DNA of 64,000 nt from Geosiphon pyriformis (taxonomy: Eukaryota > Glomeromycota > Glomeromycetes > Archaeosporales > Geosiphonaceae): positions 432,984 through 496,983 of the forward strand of contig JAAOMT010000200.1 of assembly GCA_016748015.1 (NCBI GenBank). The letters run 5' to 3'. Positions 1 to 9,991 of this stretch are shown piece after piece. The notes beneath the pieces were generated by a model. The model was not told the DNA's origin. It worked only from the letters and a program-made list of their open reading frames with translations, and searched no databases. Position 1 is the stretch's first letter. Each line of letters opens with the position of its first letter. The position numbers were made by a program, and so were the translations under genes.

Positions 1-988
1 TTTTTATCTATTATGATTTCTATTTCTATGAATAATAATAGTTTTAGAAAAAAGACATAAGTTTTTATATTGGACTTAAATAGTAATTATTAGTAGTAGT
101 CATGAATTTAAAAAATAAAAAAAACAGCATTTACTATCAAAAAAATGAACTTTGAATTTGATATTATGTCTTTTGGTTTAACTAATATTTCAGCCATCTT
201 CTAATAATTAATAAAAATTGTTTGCATTAGATTACTATTAAAATTAATAATAGTTTACTTAAATAATACCAATGTGTTTTTTAAAATATTTGATAATTAT
301 CTCTACTATCTTTAATAAGTATTTAAAAGATTAAGATAAGCAAAATTAAAATTAAATGCTTCAAAATGTTTTTTTAAAAAAACAGAACTCAAGTTTTTTT
401 GACATGTTATTAACAAAAATAGTATTAAAACAAATCCAAATAAGATTAAAATAGTTAAGAATTTTCCAATACCAATTAATCTTATTGAACTCTAATTATT
501 TTTGAGATTTGCTAAATACTATTAATGTTTTATTTACAATTTTTCTAAGTTGGTTCAATTACTTTACTAGCTCTTAGCCAAGAACACTAAATATAAATAA
601 ACAAAAAAACAACAAAAAACTTTTGATACATTAAAAAAAAAACTTATTCAAACTTTAGTATTAATTTATTTAAATTACAACAAGCTATTTATTATTATTA
701 CTAATATATCTAACCAAACATTAAAAGCTATGCTATTACAAAAAAAATCAAATAAATAGAAATATCTAATAGTATATATTAGCCAAAATTTAAATCCAGC
801 TAAAAAAAACTATAGAATTCTAGTATTAAAACATTTAGCTATTTATTAGACTATTATTAAATAGAAAAAATATTTAAGTTAGAAATTTAATATTTACATA
901 AATCACAAAGGGTTAACAATAATTCAAAAGCAAAAATTTGCAAATAATTAATGTATCAAATAAAAAATAGAACTATTACTATTTTAAT
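1..988 (+). pseudogene. Degenerate Ty3/gypsy reverse transcriptase-RNase H fragment, opposite in strand to its neighbour
   Basis: Conceptual plus-strand translation gives recognisable but stop-ridden RT: an LDLNSNY block near base 72, FEFDIMSFGLTN near 150-190, VYLNNTNVF where YLDD is expected (about 250-275), then KCFFKKTELKF and a thumb region. RNase H follows: YISQNLNPAKKNY, then INHKGLT near 900. The order and spacing match the RT-RNase H of E4 (29,456-30,960) and E1. Nearly all stops sit where relatives have CAA, CAG or TGG, so they arose by C-to-T or G-to-A change. The start lies left of the window. At about 988 it meets the opposite-strand pre-RT linker of E0, exactly the junction an inversion of the RT-RNase H block inside E0 would make. 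No product is expected. Confidence 0.8.
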
Positions 989-1276
989 CATTCTGTTTGT
1001 AGATAGTTTGTAATGTTATGTTAACATATTTACACAGTTGTGGAAAGTCTGAAATGGCGTTTGGTGGTTGGTTTTTAATTTTGGTGGTTAAATATTCAAT
1101 GGTGGTTCTTTCTGATATCTCAATAATATCTCTTGTATTATTGTAGATAAAAATTTTGATGTGACTGTAATTCTTGGCTGGTATGTATAGATTGATTAAT
1201 CCAATTTTTCTTGATTCATAAAGTGTTGCTTCTGCTTCAAAAATCTGAATCTGATCTTTTACTTTTCTCTCTATGA
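989..1276 (-). pseudogene. E0 linker between dUTPase and reverse transcriptase (remnant)
   Basis: The minus-strand translation aligns with the linker at 7,137-7,427 of E1. It shows a beta-rich stretch of the form IPAK-HIKI-IYNNT and the closing block FPQLCKYVxIT that precedes RT in E0, E1 and E4. It is the last E0 piece before the strand switch at about 988. The module has no catalytic motif I recognise. It may be a structural spacer or a processing region of the Pol polyprotein. Stops and substitutions make it non-functional. Confidence 0.65.
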
Positions 1277-2083
1277 CTAATATGTACTAGTTATATAGTG
1301 GAATGGAAATTGATTAATGGATGAAGATAATTTCTTTATTGTTAACAATTTTTTTTTTGCCATATTGACTAGTACATCTATTTTACCTGTGGATCCAAAT
1401 TCCTGTATCTCTCTTGCTGTTATCTTTAATTTTTCTTGGTTTCTCACTGATACTAATTGAGCTATTTTAACCAAAGATAGGAATATTGCCTGTGCTATCT
1501 TTTCATTTGGCTCTATGATATAGGCCTTTTCTGAGTCATTTTGTAGCATTGCAATAATATTTCCTACATATTCTGCATTAATTATTTCTTCTCTGATATT
1601 AATCTCTTTTTTTGCTAAACTACTTCTGGATGCTAACTGAACTATTGTTGTTACTAAAATTTCTAATGCTATTTTCAAATCAATGTATGTGTACAAATAT
1701 GGTTCTAATTTGATGGTTTCTTTTTCTGAATATCTCAGATCAAACCCTACATCAGTATTATGTACTTATTCTAATATAATACCTTCATTATTATTACTGA
1801 ACTATTTAAGTTTCTGCTTCTTAGAGAGATTAGAAAGCACAATATATTGTTCTAGATTTGAATTGAAGTTCAAATCATTTCCATTTCCATTTTGAACAGA
1901 GCTGGAACTGTTGTTATTATCATTATCATTATTGGAGTTTGAATCAGAATGGAATGTTGATTCTGATTCTGATGCACAGCTGCTAATTGGTTCTTCCTTC
2001 TTTGAAATCATGTAGATCATGTGTAATGATGAATTGTAGATAAGATTACACTTATTACAGTATTGAAAGTCATATAAAATCAA
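1277..2083 (-). pseudogene. E0 dUTPase domain, decayed
   Basis: Trimeric dUTPases hydrolyse dUTP to dUMP and pyrophosphate and so limit uracil in cDNA. Here the minus strand carries motif 1 as VGFDLRYSEK (about 1,725-1,765), motif 2 as RSSLAKK (about 1,605-1,630), motif 3 as IINAEYVGNI, motif 4 as NEKIAQAIF and motif 5 as EFGSTGK. The catalytic Asp of motif 3 is Asn (AAT), as in E2 and E4. An N-terminal Asn/Asp/Ser-rich tract (about 1,880-1,960) follows the second Cys cluster (near 2,060). Frame breaks near 1,700-1,800 split the domain. Inactive by sequence; homologous to the copies at 7,430, 14,032, 28,464 and 58,561. Confidence 0.85.
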
Positions 2084-2699
2084 ACAGTGGTTACATAATC
2101 GGGTGTTTAGTTGTTCTAAATGCTATTTCTACTCTTTTTTTGTGGGTGCTAAATTTTGATAGTGCTCATAAAATTCCTTTGGGCCTGTCTTTACATCAAA
2201 AAAAGCATCTGGATTTGGGATGAGAATGATGTTAACTGGTTCTGGAAGATTATTTTTAATTTCCAAAATTTCATTAGGCATGGCTCCTTTGACTTTGGCA
2301 TTTACTATTCACTAGATCTTGTCTTTATCGTGTGGATAACTATCCAAATGAAAGATTGTTTGGTGCCAGACTGCAGTAATAAGAGTCCCACAACTTACTT
2401 AGTCACTGATAAGAATTATGTACTAACATGAAACATTGCACATTTTTTCTTAACCAGAAATGTCATTCTATATTCCTTTGTCAAGCAACTGTTCTCTCCA
2501 AGTGAGACATGGTTCATTGTCCTACTTGCCTTGTTATTTTGGGTAGCCATACTATTCTCTGTGGCATGGTTTGCAGTAATAGTAAGTTTGCATTTAGTAG
2601 TTTTCATTGGATGCTATCCAAGCTCCCATAGAAGAAAGTTTCTTGTTGCAATCTTAGCACTTAAGTGAGATGTATAGTGATTCTTTGATGAGTTCATGT
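2084..2699 (-). pseudogene. E0 cysteine-rich module, downstream half, cut by E1
   Basis: The minus strand encodes the distal part of the zinc-like module seen in full in E2 and E3: a Cys pair near 2,560-2,590, then an N-H-V-S-L-GE block, a CxxxC pair and ILISDW-like residues, followed by a helical stretch leading to the dUTPase. It ends at 2,699 within the ATGT target duplication of E1; the proximal part continues at 22,726. Several stops and frame changes are present. I do not recognise the domain from named families. The paired cysteines suggest metal binding. Confidence 0.6.
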
Positions 2700-3187
2700 T
2701 GTTACAAGTGACTAATTCTGGTGTTGGATTAAATAACAAACCCATAACTTGGTGCTCAAATCTAGTTGCAGTTGATAATAATTTGAAGGTTTGTGTTTGA
2801 AAGGTTTGTATCCGAAGGGTTTGGTTGAGTTCTTTGTATAATAGACAGAGATTCAATGGTAATAGTTTTATTCGTAGCTTTCTGAAACCGCAGTTTTGTC
2901 AATTTTTTTCTCAGTTTGATGGCTGGTATTCCTCCTGGTAAGCTATCCTCAATTGAGTGTTCTACTCTTATTTCTGGGTCTTTTACCAGTCACGTTTATC
3001 CTGAAGTCAGTACTCTGCATGTTAATCCTCAATAGAGTTAGTAAACAACAATAAAATCAAAGCAAGAAATAAAAAAAAAAAAAGAAAATAAAGAAAGAAA
3101 AGAAATAAGCCAAGGCAATTTGCAAGTTAGTATTCCATCAATAGCCATGATTAAGAGTTATTGTTCTAATGTGGTTAAGTATCAATT

Positions 3188-3212
3188 ACTATCAACATGA
3201 AGTGTTAATAGT
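3188..3212 (-). other. Inverted-repeat hairpin in E1 3' LTR, loop orientation TGAAG
   Basis: Arms ACTATCAACA (3,188-3,197) and TGTTAATAGT (3,203-3,212) pair at nine of ten positions around the loop TGAAG. In the partner LTR (22,377-22,401) the arms pair perfectly and the loop is CTTCA, the reverse complement. Confidence 0.8.
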
Positions 3213-3318
3213 GGCAGCAGATTTGAGATAACAAACAGTTATTTATTTGTGGTTTAGAAAGTTGTCCAGATGAAATCTAAACTGAGAGATCTGTCTTTTT
3301 AGCTTCTAATCCTATTGC

Positions 3319-3482
3319 TATATATACATAATTGAGATTCTTCAATTCCTTAATTCTTCACAACAGGAATCCTGCAATTCTTTTGAGAGGAATCCTGGAA
3401 TTCTAAAATCCTGCAATTTCTTGTAAGAATCCTGTAATTTCTGGAATCCTGCAATTCCTGAGAGGAATTCTGGAATTCCACA
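3319..3482 (-). promoter_or_regulatory. E1 LTR promoter: TATA box with upstream repeat array
   Basis: On the minus strand a TATATATA-type box (plus-strand TATATATACATA, 3,319-3,330) is preceded by about six imperfect units of the form GGAATCCTGCAATTCC over 3,337-3,482. Unit spacing varies between about 17 and 25 bp. The same arrangement recurs in the 5' LTR, with TATA at 22,508-22,519 and the array at about 22,528-22,652. The position upstream of TATA in the transcribed direction suggests activator-binding sites. That role is inference. Confidence 0.6.
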
Positions 3483-3553
3483 TTTTACTATGTCTACTTC
3501 TGATTGGTTAATAACTATGCTAATATATATTCCCTATATTTCTATAAGTAACA

Positions 3554-4257
3554 TTATTCCCTCTTTTTAATATTGAACTCTGTCAAAATTTAACTCTATT
3601 AATTCCCTTTCTTAAAGTATTTCCTGAATTTCATTTTCAAGAATTACTTGTATTATTTGAGTCTGTAATTCTTCAAATTGAGCATTGGTGATCTTTCCTA
3701 ATTGATTACTGGTAACCATATCCATTGCTTTGTTGAGTAAGATTTCTGGTCAATCCTGAAATGCTGTGTGTATTCGGTATATGGCTCAGACCTGTGTGGA
3801 TAAGTTGTTCTTTCCCAAAAAATGTTCTAATTGTTGTAGTATTCTTGTGTCAAATAATCGCTTTGTTTTATCCATATATAAATTCTGGATATTCACGTGT
3901 TGTCCTAAGTAAAAATAACAATAGTTTCTTGAAAATTGTTGTATCCACCAATTCCAAGTTTCTTTAGTCAACTCTTGGTATAGTGACTCTTTTGTTGATT
4001 CTTTTATTGCTAATTTTACTTTCACAATGATTTTGTTAATAGTATTTTCTGTTTTCTTCTATGTTCTATGTGGCAATGTTTTTCTAGTGTCTTGATATCA
4101 GATGGTTTGTTGATTAATTGTAATTTCTATCTCTTGGTGTTGAATTAATTGAAAAAGTTGTTGTGCTAGTAAGTAGATGTTGTCTGTAATTTTCATTTTT
4201 TTGATATTTCTTGTTGCATCTACCATGTCTTTATATATTCTTTTGATGGATTAATTT
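3554..4257 (-). pseudogene. E1 third ORF between integrase and 3' LTR (remnant)
   Basis: Minus-strand reading after the integrase end gives a stop-containing but alignable protein: TWNWWIQQF, then YCYFYLGQHV, a region rich in K/F/I, and the late block LGKITNAQFEELQTQI. Equivalent blocks occur after integrase in E2 (YRYFHIGKTL, YIGKLTELKFQQF), E3 (YWFYKIGEQL), E4 (WDQWIEQF, GKITNSQF) and, more weakly, E5. It has no signal peptide or membrane segment, so it is not an obvious envelope. I do not recognise a family. The conserved position and blocks suggest a real retrotransposon gene or integrase-linked domain. Confidence 0.55.
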
Positions 4258-5699
4258 AATGTGTTGTTGTCAATGATGATGATTGGTTCCAAATCTCATG
4301 GAATCTTCTCTGGTTGGATTAGTATCTTCTGTACTCCTAATTGTGGAATATTACTGGTGGATGGTAGTGTGATGTTGTGGTATGGTTTCAGTCAATCTTC
4401 ATGTGTTGTTTTGGTTAAAATTTTGTTATCCAGTCTTAATTTGTAAGCTTCATTCCCTAGAATTTCTTCTATGTGAAATGGTCCATCCCATTTGGGGTCA
4501 AATTTTCCATTCCATTGTTTTTCCACTTTGGTACAATGTAAGAGTACTTTGTCTCCAATCTTAAATTCAACTGGTTTGTCTGGTAGTTGATTATCATGTC
4601 TTTTTTTCTGTTTCTTTTGTGACTTTTGTATATTATTAGCTGCTTTTCTTTGTTTGTTTTCCAATGTTTTCATTAAGTCATATGTTCTTCTTAACAATGT
4701 TTCTTGGAAATTTTTTTCTGTTATTGGTTCAGTTAAATATGTGTTAACTTCTATCTCAACTGGTAATGTTGTTGTTCTACCATATATCAATTCAAATGGT
4801 GTTGCTTGTGTGGTGTCTTGCTTCATTGTCCAATAAGCAAATAATACTGATGGTATAAACAAATCTTATTTGTCCTGGTTTTTTTGGCTGAGTTTTGCTA
4901 TTGCTTTACACAATATTCTATTAAATCTTTCAACTAATCCATTGGTTTATGGATGGTATGGTGATGATAGTAGTCTCTTAATTCCGAATCTTTGGCTTAG
5001 TTCTGCTAATGTTTTATTCACAAAATGAGTTCCTTGGTTTGATAATAGTTCTTTTAGACATCCATGTTGACAAATCAGATCTTGATGGATAAATTTGGCA
5101 ATGAATTCTGCATCCGCTCTTTGAATTGCTTTGGCTTCTGGCCATTTAGTAAGATAGTTCATGGCTACTGCAATATATATCTGTTGTCTCTGCTGGTAAT
5201 TGTCAATGGTCCAACTAAATCGATTCCAATATAATCAAATAGTTGTCTCACTTTGATTGGTCTTAATGGTTTGCTGGGTCTTGTTCTTCTTTTTCTTTGA
5301 CAAGCATCACAATTTTGCACATATTGGATGATGTCTGGATACATTGATGGCCAATAGTATCTCTTTCTGGTTCTTTCCATGGTTGCTTCTTTATGAAAAT
5401 ATCCTGCAGTTGAATCTGAGTGCATGTTGAACAGTATTTTCTTCTTTTCTGGTTCTGTAATTACTCTGGTTGGTTGATTTGAATCTTTTCTATTTTTCCA
5501 ATAAAGTATATTTTGGTAAGTGATAAAATATTTGAATTGTTGTTTAATCCTCTTTTGTTCTGGTTGAGATAATTTCTTCTTGAACTATTGAGTATCTATA
5601 TAATGTTGAAGTTGTTAATATTTTTGTGTGTTCATTTTTTGTTATATTTTTGTGAGTATTGTTTTGGTTTTGTTATATTTTTGGGTTAAAATGTTTTTA
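4258..5699 (-). pseudogene. E1 integrase, decayed
   Basis: The zinc-binding N-terminus is visible as MHSDS...YFHKEA followed by NCDACQRK (about 5,290-5,425). The core shows IGIDLVGPL (first Asp kept), then LTKWPEAKAIQ, and LLSNQGTHFVN where the second catalytic Asp has become Asn. NGLVERFNR keeps the Glu (about 4,920-4,945). The C-terminal region has KIGDKVLLH and KWDGPFHIEEILG (SH3-like), and ends with a LEPIIII block near 4,260 shared by E2, E3 and E4. Stops interrupt the frame at 4,863 and about 5,165. The protein would join cDNA to target DNA; this copy cannot. Confidence 0.85.
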
Positions 5700-7130
5700 G
5701 ATTTGTCTCATTCATGACAAACTGTTGGTATTTCCATTGTCTTTTTCTTTTTTATAATGTATGGTATAAGTATATGTTAAAAGAGCCATTTTCCATCTTG
5801 ACTGTCTTCCATCTCCAAATTTTTGTTTTTGGAGTGATGTCAATCTTTTGTGATCTGTGTACACCTCAAACTTTTGGCTTAAGTATTTTTTCCATTTTAT
5901 AACTGCCCAATAGATTGCTAGATGTTCTAATTCTGGTGTTCCATAGTTCTTTTCAGCTAGAATCAAACTTCGGCTGGCATATGTGACTAGATGTTCTCTT
6001 CCATCCAATCTTTTCTGAGATAGTACTGCTCCCAATGCTTGACCTGATGCATCAGTGGTGATAATAAATGGTTTACTATGATTTGGATAAATCAATACTG
6101 GAGCTTGAATAAGCTTTTTTCTTAAGATATCAAATGCTTCTTGCTGGGTTTCAGTCCATTCATACTTTGCATTTTTGGTTTAAAAATCATTGAGTGGTTG
6201 TGCTATCTTTGAAAAGTTTTTTATGAAGCATCTATAATAGCTCACGAATTTCAAGAATGATTTCAGCTCGGTTATGTTGGTTGGTATTGAAAAGTTCTTT
6301 ACTATCTCTATTTTTTCCGGATCTGTTTTTATGCCATCTTTGCTAACTATGTGTCCCAAGAATTTTAGTTCTGTTTTGCCAAAAAAACATTTTGTTGCAT
6401 TCAATTTTAATTCTGCTCATCATAGTCTTTTGAACACTTGTTGGAGATAACGTAGATGATCATTAAATGTTTTTGAAAACACATTAATGTCATTCAAGTA
6501 TACAACTACTGATTTCCACAATAAGCCAGTATACATAATTTCCATTAGCCATTGGAATGTAGCTGGAGCATTGGTTAAGCTGAATGACATAACTTTAAAC
6601 TCAAAGTTTCCTTCTCTTGTGGTAAACACTGTTTTTTCTTTGTCGGCTGGATCCATGACTACTTGCCAGTACCCACTATCCAAGTCTAACATTGAGAACC
6701 ATTTGTTTCTACCGAAAGCATTAAATAGTTTTTGTATCCGTGGAGTTGGATAGCTGTCTTCATGAGTTACACCATTGAGTTTCCTGTAGTCTACACAAAA
6801 TTAGATTTTTCCATTTTTCTTACAGACGAATACCACTGGTAATGACTATGGGCTCATTGATGGCTGAATTAACCCATTGTCAAGCATTCGGTTGATCTCT
6901 TGATGGATGATTTCATGGCTGGCTGGTGGTACCTTATATGCTTGCTGTTTGATTGGCATTGCATCTCCAGTCTTAATCTGATACTGAATAATATTAGTTC
7001 TGCCAAATTTGTTTTCACTGGTGAAGATGTCATTGAAATTATTGAGTAACATCTTTAGTTGTATCTGTTGAAGTGGGTCTAGATTTCCTATGTTCATCTG
7101 TTCCAATTGTTCTGGCTGTAACAGATAACA
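5700..7130 (-). pseudogene. E1 reverse transcriptase and RNase H, decayed
   Basis: On the minus strand RT begins with the LQQIQLKMLLN block near 7,080 and GLIQPSMSP. It continues with LDLDSGYWQVVMDP and FTTREGNFEFKVMSF, then VVVYLNDINVFS, where the YLDD catalytic box reads YLND. KCFFGKTELKFLGHIVSKDG follows. RNase H is clear at 5,712-6,095: TTDASGQALGAVLSQ, then YASRSL.AEKNYGT.ELE and VYTDHKRLTSL. Stop codons at about 6,840, 6,410 and 6,180 sit where relatives have CAA, CGA or CAG. The order RT-RNase H-integrase identifies Ty3/gypsy. Confidence 0.9.
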
Positions 7131-7136
7131 TTTGTT

Positions 7137-7427
7137 TCATCTGTAGATGGTTTGTGATGTAATGTCCACATATCTACAAAGCTGTGGAAAATCTGGAATG
7201 TTGCTTGGTGCTTGATCTTCAATTTCCATGGTTAAATATCTGAAAGTGATTCCTTCCAGTATTTTTACAACATTTCTGGTGTTGTTGTAAATGGGAATTT
7301 TGATATGGTTATGACTCTTAGCTGGTATGTGTAGATTGATAAGTTCAATTTCTCCTGATTCACAAAGGGTTGCTTCTGCTTCAAAAATCTGTTCTTGCTT
7401 CTTCTCTCTCCTTTCTATTGCTAACAT
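7137..7427 (-). pseudogene. E1 linker between dUTPase and RT
   Basis: A 97-codon open stretch on the minus strand starts with a Glu/Lys-rich helix (RREKKQEQIFEAE). A beta-rich part follows (HIPAKSHNHIKIPIYN, ILEGITFRYLTMEI), and it closes with PDFPQLCRYVDITSQTIY. The same element occurs at 989-1,276, 13,600-14,031, 29,160-29,455 and 58,267-58,560. It is not part of canonical gypsy Pol that I know. It could be a C-terminal extension of the dUTPase barrel or a spacer. Function unknown. Confidence 0.6.
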
Positions 7428-7429
7428 GT

Positions 7430-8250
7430 ATCAGCTATATGATGGAATGGAAATTGTTTGACTGGTTGAGATAATTTCTCCTTGGCCAATAATTTTTTCC
7501 TCCACCATATTAACTGGTACATCTATTCTACCTGTTGATCCAAATCCTTATATCCCTCTTGCTGTTATCCCTAATTCTTCCCTATTTCTCACTGAAACTA
7601 ACTGAGCTATTTTTACCAGAGGCAGGAATATTGCCTGTGCTATCCTTTTATTTGGCTCTATAACATAGGCCTTTTCTGAGTTATTTTATAACATAGCAAT
7701 GATATTTCCTACATATCCTGCATCAATTATTCCTCCTCTAATGTTTATTCTCTTTTTCACTAAACTACTCCTAAATGCTAATTGAACCATTGTTATTGCT
7801 AGAATTTCCAGTGCTATTTTTAGATTGATGCAAGTGCATGAATAGGTTTCCAATTTGATAGCATTTTTTTCTGAATATTTCAGATCAAATCCTGTATCAG
7901 TATCATGTGCACATTCTGGCATAATACTTTTATCATTATTACTGAACCATTTCAGTTCTTGCTCTTTGGTGAGATCAGAGAGTGCGATATATTGTTCATA
8001 GTTTGAATCTGAGTTTGAATCTGAGTTGAAATCATTGTCATTGTTATAGCCATTTTGAACAGAGCTGGAACCGTTATTTTTGTTATTGTCGTTGTCAGAG
8101 TTTGAATTAGGATTGAAACTCGATTCCAATTCTGATGTGCAGCTGTTGATTGGTTTTTTTTTTTCAGGAATTGTGTAGATTATGCATGGTAGTGGATTGT
8201 AAATGAGGTCACAATCATTACAGAATTGGAAGTCACATGGAATCAAACAG
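7430..8250 (-). pseudogene. E1 dUTPase domain (catalytic Asp retained)
   Basis: The domain opens with the second cysteine cluster IPCDFQFCNDCDL (about 8,210-8,245) and an Asn/Asp/Ser-rich linker (about 7,985-8,130). The dUTPase fold follows: motif 1 TGFDLKYSEK, motif 2 RSSLVKK, and motif 3 GGIIDAGYVGNI with the catalytic Asp present. After a stop near 7,680 come motif 4 (KRIAQAIF, about 7,640) and a Gly-rich motif 5 (GFGSTGR, about 7,535) interrupted by one stop. The length is close to a single-domain trimeric dUTPase of about 140-150 residues plus the N-terminal extension. Lies between the cysteine-rich module and RT in Pol. Confidence 0.87.
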
Positions 8251-9013
8251 TAGTTACATAATCAGGTGTTGATTTCTTCCAAGCATTGCTCTTGCTCTTC
8301 TCTCATGGGTGCTAGATTCTAATAGTGTTCATGGAATTCTTTTGGGCTGTTTTCTAAGTTGATAAAGACATCCGGGTTGAGAACCAAAACAATATCTGTT
8401 AGTTTTAAAGGGTTATTTTTGATTTCCAGAATTTTACTGGACAAAGTGCCTTCTACTTTGGCATTGGCCATTTGCCAAATTTCATCCTTGTTATGTGGAT
8501 AGCCGTCTAGGCAGGATATAGTTCGGTGCCATGCTGCTGTAATAGGCATACCACAACTCACCCAGTCACTGATAAGAATTGTGTATTGGCATGAAGCATC
8601 ACACATTTCTCCTCAAGCAAGAATGTCATTCCATATTCCTTTATCGAGTAATTGTTCACTGCAAATAAGACATGGTTTGTTGTCCCACTTGTCTTGTCTT
8701 TTTGGGTAGCCATATCATTCTCTATGGCAGAGCTTGCAATAGTAATGGGTTCACGTCCAGTAGTTTTCATCTGATGCTATCCAAGCTCTTATTGAGAACA
8801 GTTTTTTCCCACAATCCTTGCATTTGAGAAGTATATATGGCAGCTCTTTTATTGGTTCACATGAGTATTCTCTTTCCCAGCTACTAGTTATTTCTTCTGC
8901 AGTGGTGGTTTCTTCAAGTATGTTTTCTTCCTTTCCTTTCTCTTTTTTCTTGTTTTTTTCTTTCCAATCTAGAATTGGTGGCATCTCGTTTTGGTTGTTG
9001 TCAGTCCAAGTGT
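8251..9013 (-). pseudogene. E1 cysteine-rich module, truncated at the E2 insertion
   Basis: Minus-strand order: an acidic/Lys-rich tether (MPPILDWKEK...), CKDCGKKLFS, a YYCKLCHRE block, PCLIC, WNDILA, a final GEMCDASCQYTILISDW, then a helical part reaching the dUTPase. These are at least four Cys pairs with fixed spacing, seen again at 14,881-15,480 and 59,156-59,990. Stops fall at two or three sites. Its upstream end is the E2 LTR at 9,014. About 110 bp here overlap, in homologous position, with 18,861-18,970 on the other side of E2. Confidence 0.65.
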
Positions 9014-9991
9014 TATTACTGGAGGTTTTTGGTCTCTTTTCTTAAATGTTGTCGATGCTTGTTTGCTGTGAATTCACGTTTTTTGGATGTGGTTGAACCT
9101 CCAATAACTGAATTTATCTTCAAAATATTTTCTATAATTTGAATTGCTGGGCTTATAAGTAGAATGGCCAATTCTGTGCCAGTTACTTTATGTAGTTACG
9201 TTGTAGTAAATGTCAACTCTTTCCCAGGAATTGCTCATCTGGAAGCTCACTAAAATGTATAGTTACTTTGCTATGAAAGTCAACTTTTCTACAGAAATCT
9301 TGTCTGTAGGCTACTCTAATGATTGTAAAAATAAAAAAAAATAAAAAGAAAAGAAATGCAAAAGAAATAGAATTCTGTCAAGAGAAACGTTTTCTATCCA
9401 GGCCTAGAGTCACTAACAGTTTACTGAAATTGGTAGCTAATCAATTTCGAAATGTTAGTTGGGTTTTGGGGATTTTCCAAGTGCAATAATTAAAGAATTT
9501 AGTTTTTTGAATTATTTGATATTTATTTCTTTCTGTGTGTATAGAAATGGTTCTAAGTAATAAATCTAAAGTAAGATACATTTTCTCAAAGAGAGAAGCT
9601 TTTCTTTTATACAACTTGTCATAACACTATTCTATGAACTTGAACTTTGTTATTTTCTATAATTTTGCTGAACTAAAGATACATTTTGGCAAACTACAAG
9701 TTATTTCTGCGAACTATTAGATATTTCAGTGAACTATCAATTATTTCAGTGAATTTCTATAAATTTCAGCAAACTTTTGAATGTTACATAGTTCGGGGTA
9801 TTGCATGATTGATCATCACAATTAGGTTACATTTGTGTTGTGTACAATTTGGGTTATTAATTAAATGATAATTTCAGACATTTTTGCTAATGTAATAAGT
9901 GATAATTTAAAACGATAATATATGCTAATTAATGATAGAAATTATAAGATAATTTTATGTTAAATAATATCTCTAATTTTGTCTGGTAACA
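9014..9991 (-). repeat. E2 3' LTR
   Basis: A 978-bp LTR, reading TATTACTGGAGG (ancestral TGTTAC) to GTAACA on the plus strand, with its partner at 17,883-18,860. The TATA box is at 9,604-9,611 and a 20-bp-period array at 9,692-9,771. The polypurine tract (AGAAGGAGGTTA on minus, 9,992-10,003) adjoins it. The last codons of the third ORF run into it as far as 9,960. Confidence 0.93.
9604..9771 (-). promoter_or_regulatory. E2 LTR promoter: TATAAAAG box and 20-bp tandem array
   Basis: Plus-strand CTTTTATA at 9,604-9,611 reads TATAAAAG on the coding strand. Upstream, four consecutive 20-bp units start with AACTA or AATTT and end with a TTTCAGTG-like block (9,692-9,711, 9,712-9,731, 9,732-9,751, 9,752-9,771). 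The 5' LTR repeats this, with TATA at 18,473-18,480 and units at 18,561-18,640. A 20-bp period is about two helical turns, which would place bound proteins on one face. That is inference. Confidence 0.65.

Larger units (their letters stand above)
2700..3553 (-). repeat. E1 3' LTR
   Basis: An 854-bp LTR beginning TGTTACAAG and ending GTAACA on the plus strand. Its partner is at 21,889-22,721. It contains, in the order transcribed on the minus strand, a U3 array of GGAATCCTGCAATTCC-like units (3,337-3,482), a TATA box (3,319-3,330), two hairpins (3,188-3,212 and 3,139-3,163) and a pyrimidine-rich tract (A/G-rich on plus, 3,060-3,106). The purine-rich sequence just upstream on the minus strand (3,554-3,570) is the polypurine tract. 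Confidence 0.9.
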
